A stretch of DNA of 64,000 bases from contig SVKX01000004.1 in NCBI GenBank assembly GCA_015068225.1, positions 45,887-109,886 of the forward strand. The letters are read 5' to 3'. The stretch comes from Oscillospiraceae bacterium. Its GTDB lineage: Bacteria; Bacillota; Clostridia; Oscillospirales; Oscillospiraceae. A model generated the notes under the pieces. That model searched no databases, was not told the DNA's origin, and saw only the letters and a list, made by a program, of their open reading frames with translations. Shown here in pieces: positions 43,914 through 52,566 of the stretch; position 1 is the stretch's first letter, and each line of letters starts with the position of its first letter. The translations under genes and the position numbers were made by a program.

Positions 43914-44294
43914 CTAAAGGTTCTGAGGTGGGGTATCAAAGAATTCTGTGCGATCCCATTCGGATGGTAGTTCGGACAGGGGGATCATTTCCAGATTCTG
44001 ATCGGTGATGGTGTCAGGAAATACTTGAATTCCTTCCGCGGTGATTTGCTCATAGCCGCGGAGTCGGGCATGGATCGTGACGATAGCGAATGGAATCTCA
44101 CCGGTATCGGGAGATTGACTGGCGGACAAATCCGGCACCGGCAGGGAAATGGGTTCAATCTTGCCGCTGCGGTCGGTCAGACGCATGGCGATCACAGTAC
44201 CATCCGATGCGGTAACAGTGATGGCGACTCCCTGCAGAGGGATCTGCGCATAGCTTGTATAGGAACGGGCCTGTATGTATCCAGTAGCAGACAG
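43914..44294 (-). CDS. Small beta-sandwich protein, probably starting at CTG
   Basis: 126 residues if it starts at CTG 44294, six bases from a strong AGGAGG (44306-44301). A shorter 93-residue form from GTG 44195 has no ribosome site and would cut off GYIQARSYTSYAQIPLQGVAITVTASDGTVIA, which reads as the first strands of a carboxypeptidase-regulatory-like (transthyretin-type) domain continuing into LTDRSGKIEPISLPVPD. No ATG, GTG or TTG lies between the upstream in-frame TGA and GTG 44195. Function unknown; first gene of the SpoIID/PG-binding set. Confidence 0.65.
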   Translation of the reverse strand: MSATGYIQARSYTSYAQIPLQGVAITVTASDGTVIAMRLTDRSGKIEPISLPVPDLSASQSPDTGEIPFAIVTIHARLRGYEQITAEGIQVFPDTITDQNLEMIPLSELPSEWDRTEFFDTPPQNL

Positions 44295-44385
44295 AGTAAT
44301 TCCTCCTTTCTGGTTTCAGATTATGATATGCAGTAGTGGCTTATCCTGTGCATAAAATGCGGGGACGATGGATCGTCCCCCAAAT

Positions 44386-44814
44386 TTACAGATACGGTTT
44401 CATCCTGAGAATGCTGGATTCTTCAAAATCCATCAGCCGCTGATTCAGCGCAGACACTCTCTCATCCTGATGGATGTGCTGATGTGCATTTTTCAGACCT
44501 TTGATAATACCCCGCGTGCTGCCCTGGATCATCATACCGGCGATCTTGGAGTCCACATTTCCGCCTGAAAGCTGTGCCTTTGCCATAAGCTCGGACATGG
44601 TTCGTACGGCAGGATTGAGCTCTCGCACCCGCCAGCCCCGTTGCTGGGCAATGGCGTGCGCCTCTGTTTCAATGGCATCAAATTCCCGACGCTGTGCTGC
44701 CAGTTCCTTCTTCAGATCGGCGGTTACTGCGGCGTTTTCTACACATCGGATTCCAATTTGCCCCATCTGTGTTGTTTTGAGGATGGAGGAGAGCATTTCC
44801 TTGTTTGTTTTCAT
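44386..44814 (-). CDS. All-helical protein, unknown function
   Basis: 142 residues, mostly amphipathic helix, with a Gln/Arg-rich centre (LKKELAAQRREFDAIETEAHAIAQQRGW) and a conserved-looking helix GMMIQGSTRGIIKGLKNAHQHIHQDERV. The pattern resembles ferritin-like four-helix bundles of the DUF2383 type seen in spore formers, but metal-site residues are not obvious. No signal peptide. Lies upstream of the SpoIID set, same strand. Confidence 0.7.
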   Translation of the reverse strand: MKTNKEMLSSILKTTQMGQIGIRCVENAAVTADLKKELAAQRREFDAIETEAHAIAQQRGWRVRELNPAVRTMSELMAKAQLSGGNVDSKIAGMMIQGSTRGIIKGLKNAHQHIHQDERVSALNQRLMDFEESSILRMKPYL

Positions 44815-44911
44815 ATTTCATCACCATGCTATAGTATAACCATCCACCTAAACTCCATGCGTCCCTTTTTGCTTTTTCTTGCATACTATGAGATGTGAAA
44901 GGAGGATTTAT

Positions 44912-46735
44912 ATGTGTGCAATAGCAGGAATTCTGGGGCTGGATGCAGATGCATCTATAAAAAGAAGGATGCTTGCCACCATAAGTCGCAGAGGGCCGGA
45001 TGCGGCCGGGAGCTTCTCAGATGAAGATTGCCATTTGCTTCACGCAAGACTTGCGGTCATTGACCTGGCAGGAGGCGCACAGCCCATGTCACTGGAAATG
45101 GGTCAGGATAAATATACCATTGTATATAATGGGGAACTGTACAATGCGCTGGAGCTTCGGCGGGAACTGGAAAAACTGGGTCATCAATTCAGCGGCCATT
45201 CTGATACAGAGGTGCTTCTTCACGCCTATGCTCAGTGGAAAGATGCCAGTCCTCTGAAATGCAATGGGATTTTCGCCTTTGCGGTCTGGGAGCACAGGAG
45301 CAAGCGGCTTTTTATGGCCAGGGACAGAATGGGTGTAAAGCCACTTTTTTATAAGCTGCATGAGGGAGGCCTCCTCTTTGCATCTGAGATCAAAACGATT
45401 TTGCAGTATCCAACTACTCGCCCTGTTTTGGACAGGGAAGGGGCTGCCCAGATCCTGCTGCTTGGACCGGGCAGAATTCCCGGCAGCGGTGTTTTTCAGG
45501 GGATATTAGAGATGGAGCCGGGGTGCTGCGGGTATTATGAGAACGGAAAGCTGCAAATCCGCCGCTATTGGATACTGAAGGATCGGGAGCACACAGAAAA
45601 CTTTGACCAGACGGTAGAAGCTGTGCGCCAACTGGTGCTGGATGCTATCCAGAGGCAAATGGTCTCCGATGTGCCCATCGGCACATTCTTGTCCGGGGGT
45701 CTGGATTCCAGTTTGATAACAGCAGTGTGTGCCAAGGAAATGAAAAAGCAGGGAAAGAGTCTTTCAACCTTTTCCGTGGACTATGTGGACAATGACAAAT
45801 ACTTTGTTCCCAATAAATTTCAGCCTAATTCCGATGGCTATTATATCCGCTTGATGCAACAAACACTGAATACTGACCATCATTGGTGTGTACTGTCTCC
45901 GGAGGATCTTGTAGCGGAACTGGAAAATGCCACCTTTGCCCGGGATCTGCCGGGAATGGCAGATGTGGACTTTTCCTTGCTTGCATTCTGCCGGAAGATC
46001 AAGGATCATGTGACGGTTGCCCTTTCGGGGGAATGTGCGGATGAAATCTTCGGCGGATATCCCTGGTATCGGGATCCCCAGGTGCGGGATCTGGACGGCT
46101 TCCCCTGGGCGCAAAATACAGCCCACCGCTGCGCTATGATGGCAGCGCCTCTTGCAGAGAAGATCGATGGTGCAGACTATGTATATTCCCAGTATCAAAA
46201 GACCTGTATGGAAAGCGACATACTCCCCGGAATATCGCCCAAAGAACGGCGCATGAAAGAAATGGTCAATCTAAACCTTCGGTGGTTTATGCAGACCCTT
46301 CTGGACAGGAAGGACAGGATGAGCATGTATTCCGGTTTGGAGGTGCGGGTGCCGTTCTGTGACTACAGGATTGCGGAGTATCTGTACGGCGTGCCGTGGG
46401 AGCATAAGGACTATCAGGGAAAAGAAAAGGGTTTGCTCCGCGTTGCTATGGAGGGGGTGCTTCCTCAGGAGGTGCTGTGGCGGAAGAAAAGCCCATATCC
46501 CAAGACCTGGGACCCTCGCTATACAAAGCTTGTAAGCGACCGCCTAAGGGCGCTCATTAGGGAAAAGGATGCACCGCTGTTCGAGCTGGTATCCCGGAAA
46601 GCGGCAGAGGAGCTATTGAATTCCGAGCAGGCATGGCCCTGGTACGGCCAGCTTATGCGAACGCCCCAAACAATTGCCTATCTACTACAGATCGACGCAT
46701 GGCTCAGAGAATACAAGATCATACTGGATTTTTGA
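44912..46735 (+). CDS. asnB: Asparagine synthase (glutamine-hydrolysing)
   Basis: 607 residues from ATG 44912 (GGAGGA upstream); the protein must begin MCAIAG because Cys2 is the glutaminase nucleophile. N-terminal class II amidotransferase (RRGPDAAGSF, VYNGELYNALELR, SGHSDTEVLLHAY), then the ATP-pyrophosphatase synthetase domain (FLSGGLDSSLITAV P-loop, SGECADEIFGGYPWY). Makes asparagine from aspartate with glutamine as nitrogen donor. Single gene, divergent from the helical protein gene. Confidence 0.95.
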   Translation: MCAIAGILGLDADASIKRRMLATISRRGPDAAGSFSDEDCHLLHARLAVIDLAGGAQPMSLEMGQDKYTIVYNGELYNALELRRELEKLGHQFSGHSDTEVLLHAYAQWKDASPLKCNGIFAFAVWEHRSKRLFMARDRMGVKPLFYKLHEGGLLFASEIKTILQYPTTRPVLDREGAAQILLLGPGRIPGSGVFQGILEMEPGCCGYYENGKLQIRRYWILKDREHTENFDQTVEAVRQLVLDAIQRQMVSDVPIGTFLSGGLDSSLITAVCAKEMKKQGKSLSTFSVDYVDNDKYFVPNKFQPNSDGYYIRLMQQTLNTDHHWCVLSPEDLVAELENATFARDLPGMADVDFSLLAFCRKIKDHVTVALSGECADEIFGGYPWYRDPQVRDLDGFPWAQNTAHRCAMMAAPLAEKIDGADYVYSQYQKTCMESDILPGISPKERRMKEMVNLNLRWFMQTLLDRKDRMSMYSGLEVRVPFCDYRIAEYLYGVPWEHKDYQGKEKGLLRVAMEGVLPQEVLWRKKSPYPKTWDPRYTKLVSDRLRALIREKDAPLFELVSRKAAEELLNSEQAWPWYGQLMRTPQTIAYLLQIDAWLREYKIILDF

Positions 46736-46749
46736 TAAACAAGCAGGAA

Positions 46750-46780
46750 AATGCCCCTCTGCAAAATGCAGAGGGGCGGG
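46750..46780. terminator. Terminator between asnB and the large lipoprotein gene
   Basis: GCCCCTCTGC (46753-46762) pairs with GCAGAGGGGC (46768-46777); the T tract is on the minus side. Confidence 0.8.
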
Positions 46781-46791
46781 GGTAGGATTGA

Positions 46792-48297
46792 TTATGCGAG
46801 ATAGATGGGACTTACGTACTGCCACTGGGGAACGCCTTCGCTGTCGTAGTATGTATAGATGTTTTCAAAATAGTTTGTGTAGGTGGTGCTCATTGTAAAG
46901 CAGCAAATACCCATAGTGTGTTGGCGGACGATAATATACCCATCTTGATAGGGGAATACTTTAACGTTATTAATGGTGATGCTTGAATTACCTAACTCGT
47001 AAATATTTTCTGGAAGAGTTTCGTTGGGATGGTAGTTGAAGATAGGATCATTCTGGAAGATGGTCTTGCCATTCAGGTAACCCTTTGGAAACATATAGTC
47101 GAGGTCTTCTATCACTTCGTACTTAACAACATTCAGTTCAAAATCAAACAGAACATAAAACCGATCAAGTGTAATATCAGCATTATTTCCGTTAGAGCCG
47201 TATGCGTAAATTTTAAACCCATCTTCTTCCGGGACAACATGCAGGAAGGTGTAGCCACCGTTGAGGATGATCTTTTCGCTAAGGATCTCTCCATCCAAAG
47301 AAAGTGTAGTAGCGATCATGTCGTAGTTGTCAGATCTACCAAAGCAATAGATCACATCGCCTACAACATGGAAATCGACAACGGCCGCTGTTGAAAAGTC
47401 ATGTGTCCACAGCAGATTCCCGTCAGCATCGTACCTGGCAAGGCTATGTGTTCTTCCGTTCTCATAGGATAAGCTTGACGCAATGAAGCCGCCGTCAGAG
47501 AGTTCGACATAATCAACGCTTCTAGTATAGTCCGGCAGTGTTACAGAGCAAAGCAGGTTTCCGTTATAATCAAATCGATGCACGATGGTAGCATCGTTAT
47601 TAAATCTGGGGTAATTATCATTGTGATAATCCTCTAAAAAATAGGAATCTTTCAGAAAAGTGGCAGAGAAGGATTCTCTGGGACTGACACCCTCCTGTTT
47701 TACGATAGTAGGAATATCCCCGTAGCTGTCAATAGATTCATCCAGGGTCACAAACCTGGCGTACACGATAACAGCAGTGGGATTTTCCTTGTCCAGTGTG
47801 TCCAGATAGGTGGCGTTAGGGTCATCGGACAGGAGAACAATGTGGAGAATGTCGAAGTCATCCTCCGGACCGCCGTCTATGGGGGTGTATATCAGATGAC
47901 GGTATGTGTACTTTTCATCGCCGTTTATATATTTAAAATAATCGTTGCTGGGATCGCAAATGAGCTGGGTTTTGCTCTCTTTTCCATCTGCGGTGGTGTG
48001 TAAAATGTTGACAAAGTCATACTCCCAGTATTCTCTATTATGGTTATTTAGGAAGAAAAGCTCGATTTTCAACTCGGGATGCAAATCGGACTTGTTTTCG
48101 TCGATCACACTGTATGTACCATCGATCACCTCAGCCGGGGTGGGGATAGGAGGCTCCGTGGGCTTAGTAGTGATCGTGGTGGTTTGCGTCTGCGTTGTGG
48201 AGGGGGTAGTGTCTTCTGTGCCGCCTAAATTGCTGGGCGAACAGGCAGACAGGAGCATTACTGCGACCAAGAGTAGGGCGAATAATCTTGCTTTCAT
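46792..48297 (-). CDS. Large lipoprotein with predicted beta-propeller-like region, unknown function
   Basis: 501 residues. Signal peptide with lipobox LLSAC (Cys about 19), a Thr/Pro-rich linker (about 28-57), then a beta-rich exported domain. From about 230 onward short repeated patterns such as VHRFDYNGNLLCSVTLPDY, LARYDADGNLLWTHDF and LSLDGEILSEKIILNGGY suggest a WD/PQQ-like propeller of several blades. No enzyme motif. Exported and lipid-anchored; function unknown. Promoter and leader resemble those of the 37143-37583 lipoprotein. Confidence 0.8.
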   Translation of the reverse strand: MKARLFALLLVAVMLLSACSPSNLGGTEDTTPSTTQTQTTTITTKPTEPPIPTPAEVIDGTYSVIDENKSDLHPELKIELFFLNNHNREYWEYDFVNILHTTADGKESKTQLICDPSNDYFKYINGDEKYTYRHLIYTPIDGGPEDDFDILHIVLLSDDPNATYLDTLDKENPTAVIVYARFVTLDESIDSYGDIPTIVKQEGVSPRESFSATFLKDSYFLEDYHNDNYPRFNNDATIVHRFDYNGNLLCSVTLPDYTRSVDYVELSDGGFIASSLSYENGRTHSLARYDADGNLLWTHDFSTAAVVDFHVVGDVIYCFGRSDNYDMIATTLSLDGEILSEKIILNGGYTFLHVVPEEDGFKIYAYGSNGNNADITLDRFYVLFDFELNVVKYEVIEDLDYMFPKGYLNGKTIFQNDPIFNYHPNETLPENIYELGNSSITINNVKVFPYQDGYIIVRQHTMGICCFTMSTTYTNYFENIYTYYDSEGVPQWQYVSPIYLA

Positions 48298-48364
48298 TTT
48301 GGTTCCTCCTTACATTGTAATTTAGAATCCCCTTATAGTCAAATTCTTTAAACTTTCTATTTAA

Positions 48365-48393
48365 ATTGTAACATTATAACCTTTCGGAGTCAA
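48365..48393 (-). promoter_or_regulatory. Promoter of the large lipoprotein gene
   Basis: Minus strand TTGACT (48393-48388), 17-base spacer, TACAAT (48370-48365). Confidence 0.65.
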
Positions 48394-48537
48394 TATAAAT
48401 ATAAGCTGAGACTACTCAAAATTAAAAGATTACTGCAATGATGAAAGAACGATATGAAATACAGAGGGTATATGATGCATTGGAGAATGTAACGGATTTT
48501 ATGTGTTTTTCCTGCGTGGATTTGTGTGCTTTTGCAG

Positions 48538-48575
48538 TTGACAAAATTGGCGCTGTGTGTATAATTGTATACAAT
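48538..48575 (+). promoter_or_regulatory. Promoter of the citrate operon with palindromic GntR-type operator
   Basis: TTGACA at 48538-48543 and TATAAT at 48560-48565, 16-base spacer. A perfect 12-base palindrome ATTGTATACAAT (48564-48575) overlaps the end of the -10 and the expected start point. Operators of FadR-type GntR regulators follow the pattern TnGTnnnACnA or TTGTATACAA, and such a regulator is the second gene of the operon. A repressor bound here would block transcription; autoregulation is inferred. Confidence 0.75.
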
Positions 48576-48608
48576 AATTCATAGACCACAGCGAAAGGAG
48601 CATGCGCA

Positions 48609-49985
48609 ATGCTTGAAATTTCCAACAAGACCAATCTGCTGGAACAAAAATCCTACAAATATTCCCTCCAGGATATTGCAGAACCCAATCTGCAGCGGGA
48701 TATTTTCTCTTACGGCACAGTGCCTAAGGTGGCGTTTAACCACCGCCGGGTGCCTATGTCCATGCCGGAGGAGATCTGGATCACCGATACTTCCTTGCGG
48801 GACGGTCAGCAGTCTGTGGAGCCTTATTCCGTAGACCAGATCGTGAATATCTATAAGCTGCTGAGCAAGCTGGGTGGACCTTATGGTATTATCCGCCAGA
48901 CGGAGTTTTTTATTTACAGTAAAAAGGACAGAGAGGCCATTGAAAAATGTATGTCTCTGGACCTGAAGTTCCCGGAGATCACAAGTTGGATCCGGGCAAG
49001 TAAAGAGGACTTCCGGTTGGTCCGCGACCTTGGCATTAAGGAGACAGGCATTCTGGTATCCTGCAGTGACTATCACATCTTTAAGAAGATGAAGATGACC
49101 CGTAAGCAGGCGCTGGATCATTACTTAGCAACGGTGAAGGATGCCTTTGATGCCGGTGTTGTTCCCCGCTGCCATCTGGAAGACATTACAAGAGCGGACT
49201 TCTACGGCTTTGTTGTTCCTTTCGTAAACGAGCTGCAGAAGCTTTCCCGGGAGGCAAAGATCCCTGTGAAGATCCGCGCCTGTGATACCATGGGCTATGG
49301 TGTTCCTTATACTGAGGCGGCCATGCCCCGAAGCGTTGCCGGTATTATCTACGGTCTGCAGCACTATTCCGATGTACCCAGCGAGTGTCTGGAGTGGCAT
49401 GGACATAATGATTTCTATAAGGCAGTGGCCAACGCATCTGTTGCATGGCTGTACGGTGCCTGTGCGGTCAACTGCTCTCTGCTGGGCATTGGCGAGCGCA
49501 CCGGCAATGTACCGCTGGAGGCCATGGTCTTTGAGTATGCCTCCCTGCGTGGCTCTTTGGACGGTATGGATCCCACAGTCATTACAGAGATTGCTGACTT
49601 CTTCCGCAGAGACATCGGTTATGACATTCCGCCCATGACACCCTTTGTAGGTCGCAGCTTCAACGCCACCCGTGCAGGCATTCATGCCGACGGACTGATG
49701 AAAGATCCCGAGATCTACACCATTTTCGACACAGAGAAGCTGCTGGGCAGGCCCCCTGTGGTGGAGATCAGCAAGACCAGCGGACTGGCAGGCATTGCCT
49801 ATTGGGTGAATCAGAATTTCCGCCTGAAGGGCGATAAGCAGGTGCAGAAGCATGATCCTCTGGTCATGACCATGAAGGATTGGATTGACCAGGAATATGA
49901 GGACGGCCGTCAAACCGTGATGACCGACAAGGAACTGGATGCCATGGTAGAGCGTCTGGCACCCGGCCGATTTGAGAAAGTTTAA
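48609..49985 (+). CDS. Probable (Re)-citrate synthase, homocitrate/isopropylmalate synthase family
   Basis: 458 residues with the DRE-TIM metallolyase fold: ITDTSLRDGQQSVEPYS (metal Asp, catalytic Arg), HLEDITRADFYGFV, CDTMGYGVPYTEAA, and the metal-ligand HGHNDFYKAVANA. The family includes homocitrate and isopropylmalate synthases. Here aconitase and isocitrate dehydrogenase genes follow in the same operon and no leucine or lysine genes do. This matches the Re-stereospecific citrate synthase of Clostridium kluyveri, which replaced the ordinary enzyme in anaerobes. No C-terminal regulatory LeuA domain is present. Role assigned from family plus context. Confidence 0.75.
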   Translation: MLEISNKTNLLEQKSYKYSLQDIAEPNLQRDIFSYGTVPKVAFNHRRVPMSMPEEIWITDTSLRDGQQSVEPYSVDQIVNIYKLLSKLGGPYGIIRQTEFFIYSKKDREAIEKCMSLDLKFPEITSWIRASKEDFRLVRDLGIKETGILVSCSDYHIFKKMKMTRKQALDHYLATVKDAFDAGVVPRCHLEDITRADFYGFVVPFVNELQKLSREAKIPVKIRACDTMGYGVPYTEAAMPRSVAGIIYGLQHYSDVPSECLEWHGHNDFYKAVANASVAWLYGACAVNCSLLGIGERTGNVPLEAMVFEYASLRGSLDGMDPTVITEIADFFRRDIGYDIPPMTPFVGRSFNATRAGIHADGLMKDPEIYTIFDTEKLLGRPPVVEISKTSGLAGIAYWVNQNFRLKGDKQVQKHDPLVMTMKDWIDQEYEDGRQTVMTDKELDAMVERLAPGRFEKV

Positions 49986-49997
49986 GGAGGGATAAAT

Positions 49998-50651
49998 ATG
50001 GCTGATTTTAAATCTGTTTCTCTTGCCGATCAGGTATTTGAAAAACTGGAAAATGATATTATTGCCGGTGTTTATCCCCGGGGTGAGATCCTCACCGAAT
50101 TGAAGCTTGTCGAGCAGCTTGGCGTCAGCCGTACTCCCATCCGGGAGGCTCTGCGGCGTCTGGAGCATGAAAGATTGATCGCAGATTCCGGAAAGGGAAG
50201 CGTGGTTCTGGGCATCACCGAAAACGATCTGATGGATATTATGGATATTCGTAAGTCTGTGGAGGCGCTGGCAACCTTCTATGCCTGTATCAACATGACT
50301 GCAGAGGGAATGAAAGAGCTGCGCAACATTATTGAACTGCAGGAATTCTACTACGCCAAGCATGATCTGGAGCATCTGCAGCAGCTGGATGACCGTTTCC
50401 ACGATGCCATCTGCAATTTGAGCGGACGGACTGTGATTCGGGATACCCTTGTTCCTCTGCACCGCAAGACAAGACGCTACCGCAAGATCGCTATTGAAAA
50501 TGCGGACAGACTCGAGCATTCCATCAAGGAGCATCAGGAGATCTTTAATGCCATGGTGGCAAAGAATCCTAATCTGGCAGCACAGCTTACTTCTGACCAC
50601 ATCGAAAAAGCAAAAGAGCATATGATTACGAGGTTTAACTATAATGGGTAA
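49998..50651 (+). CDS. GntR-type regulator, FadR/FCD subfamily
   Basis: 217 residues. N-terminal winged helix (LADQVFEKLENDIIAGVYPRGE...VSRTPIREALRRLEHERLI), then the all-helical FCD ligand-binding domain with the metal/ligand His and Asp pattern (DDRFHDAICNLSGR, IKEHQEIFNAM). FCD regulators usually sense organic acids; citrate or a related acid is the natural guess here. It overlaps the aconitase gene by 8 bases and probably binds the palindrome at 48564-48575. Confidence 0.88.
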   Translation: MADFKSVSLADQVFEKLENDIIAGVYPRGEILTELKLVEQLGVSRTPIREALRRLEHERLIADSGKGSVVLGITENDLMDIMDIRKSVEALATFYACINMTAEGMKELRNIIELQEFYYAKHDLEHLQQLDDRFHDAICNLSGRTVIRDTLVPLHRKTRRYRKIAIENADRLEHSIKEHQEIFNAMVAKNPNLAAQLTSDHIEKAKEHMITRFNYNG

Positions 50652-52566
50652 AACGATTGCACAAAAGATTATTGCAGCCCATCTGGTGGCAGGTGATATG
50701 ACTCCCGGCAGCGAAGTTGCGCTGCGCATCGATCAGACACTGACACAGGATGCAACGGGAACGATGGCGTATCTGGAGTTTGAAACCATGGGAATTCCCC
50801 GGGTCAAGACAGAATTCTCTATTGCCTATGTAGACCACAATACACTGCAGTGCGGCTTTGAAAATGCAGACGATCACAGATATTTGCAGACTATTGCAGC
50901 AAAGCACGGCGTACATTTCTCCCGCCCGGGCAATGGCATTTGTCATCAGGTGCATCTGGAGCGGTTTGGTAAGCCCGGAAAGACCCTGATCGGCTCCGAC
51001 AGCCATACTCCCACCGGCGGCGGTCTGGGTATGCTGGCCTTTGGTGCCGGCGGTATGGACGTGGCAGTGGCTATGGGTGGCGGTGCTTACTACATCACCA
51101 TGCCCAAGATGTACAAGGTAAACCTGACAGGCACACTGAAGCCTTTTGTTACTGCAAAGGATATCAGTCTTGAGCTGCTCCGCATCCTGTCTGTTAAGGG
51201 TGGCGTGGGCGCGATCGTCGAATGGGGCGGTCCTGCGGTCAAATCTCTTTCTGTACCGGAGCGGGCTACCATTACCAATATGGGAACAGAGCTGGGCGCT
51301 ACCACATCCATCTTCCCATCTGATGATGTGACCAGAGCATTCCTGAAGGCGCAGGGCAGAGAAGCAGACTTTGTTCCCTTGGAAAGCGATGCCGATGCCC
51401 AGTATGACCGGATTATTGATATTGATCTGGATGCGCTGAAGCCTCTGGTTGCCTGTCCCCACAGCCCCGATAATGTAGTTGCCGCTGACTCTTTGAACCA
51501 TGTAAAGGTGGATCAGGTCTGCATTGGCTCCTGCACCAATTCTTCGCTGCTGGATATGCTCAAGGTGGCTGCTATGCTGAAGGGCAAGACCATTGCCCCC
51601 GGTGTCAGCCTGTCTGTATCTCCCGGCTCCAAGCAGGTACTTACCATGCTGACCCAGACCGGTGCACTGGTGGATATTCTGGCCAGCGGCGCACGGCTTC
51701 TGGAATGCGCCTGCGGTCCCTGTATCGGTATGGGCTTCTCTCCCAGCTCCGGCGGTGTGAGTCTGCGTACCTTTAACCGGAATTTCCATGGCCGCAGCGG
51801 CACAAAGGACGGTCAGGTCTATCTGGTGTCTCCCGAGACGGCGGTGGCTTCTGCACTGACAGGCTATATCACAGATCCCACTACCATGGAGCCCATTGCA
51901 CCTGTTGCACTTCCGGATTCTTTCCACATTGACGATTCTGCTGTGCTCGCTCCTGCTGAGGATGGCAGCAGTGTTGAAGTTCTCCGCGGACCGAATATTA
52001 AGGAATTCCCCAAGTCCAAGCCTTTTGCGGACAGCCTGACAGCTACTACAGTGCTGAAGGTGGAAGATAATATCACCACTGACCACATCATGCCTGCAGG
52101 CGCCAAGATTCTGCCTTACCGCTCCAATATTCCGTTCCTTTCCAAGTTTTGCTTTGAGGTCTGCGACCCCAGCTTCCCGGAAAGAGCAAAGGCAGCAGGT
52201 GACGGCATCATCATCGGCGGCAGCAACTACGGTCAGGGCTCGTCCCGTGAACATGCGGCGCTGGTTCCCATGTATCTGGGTATCCGCTGTGTCATCGCCA
52301 AGAGCTTTGCCCGTATCCATGTGGCAAACCTTATCAATGCTGGAATTTTGCCTTTGACTTTTGAGAATCCTGCGGACTATGATGATCTTGCCCAGGATCA
52401 GAAGCTCACACTGGAGAACATCCGCGAGGGTATGGCCTGCGGAAAGATCCGGATCACTTCGGATAGCGGCAAGGAATTCACTGCATTGTGCAATTTGACC
52501 CAGCGGCAGCAGGCCATTCTTATGGCCGGTGGACTACTGAACTATACAAAAGAGGGTGGACTGTAA
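50644..52566 (+). CDS. Aconitate hydratase
   Basis: 640 residues, the short aconitase form common in anaerobic Firmicutes. [4Fe-4S] ligands in IGSCTNSSLLDML and CACGPCIGMGFSPSSG; active-site GSDSHTPTGGGLGM; C-terminal swivel domain with ILPYRSN and GGSNYGQGSSREHAAL (substrate serine/arginine). Converts citrate to isocitrate. Sits between the citrate regulator and isocitrate dehydrogenase. Confidence 0.93.
   Translation: MGKTIAQKIIAAHLVAGDMTPGSEVALRIDQTLTQDATGTMAYLEFETMGIPRVKTEFSIAYVDHNTLQCGFENADDHRYLQTIAAKHGVHFSRPGNGICHQVHLERFGKPGKTLIGSDSHTPTGGGLGMLAFGAGGMDVAVAMGGGAYYITMPKMYKVNLTGTLKPFVTAKDISLELLRILSVKGGVGAIVEWGGPAVKSLSVPERATITNMGTELGATTSIFPSDDVTRAFLKAQGREADFVPLESDADAQYDRIIDIDLDALKPLVACPHSPDNVVAADSLNHVKVDQVCIGSCTNSSLLDMLKVAAMLKGKTIAPGVSLSVSPGSKQVLTMLTQTGALVDILASGARLLECACGPCIGMGFSPSSGGVSLRTFNRNFHGRSGTKDGQVYLVSPETAVASALTGYITDPTTMEPIAPVALPDSFHIDDSAVLAPAEDGSSVEVLRGPNIKEFPKSKPFADSLTATTVLKVEDNITTDHIMPAGAKILPYRSNIPFLSKFCFEVCDPSFPERAKAAGDGIIIGGSNYGQGSSREHAALVPMYLGIRCVIAKSFARIHVANLINAGILPLTFENPADYDDLAQDQKLTLENIREGMACGKIRITSDSGKEFTALCNLTQRQQAILMAGGLLNYTKEGGL

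Noticed and set aside
48422..48634. 70-codon minus-strand frame before the citrate operon
   Set aside because: No ribosome site, and it covers the citrate promoter and operator.
49125..52320. Two minus-strand open frames of over 530 codons opposite the citrate operon
   Set aside because: Cysteine/histidine-rich nonsense typical of antisense frames in GC-balanced genes; the plus-strand enzymes are unmistakable.
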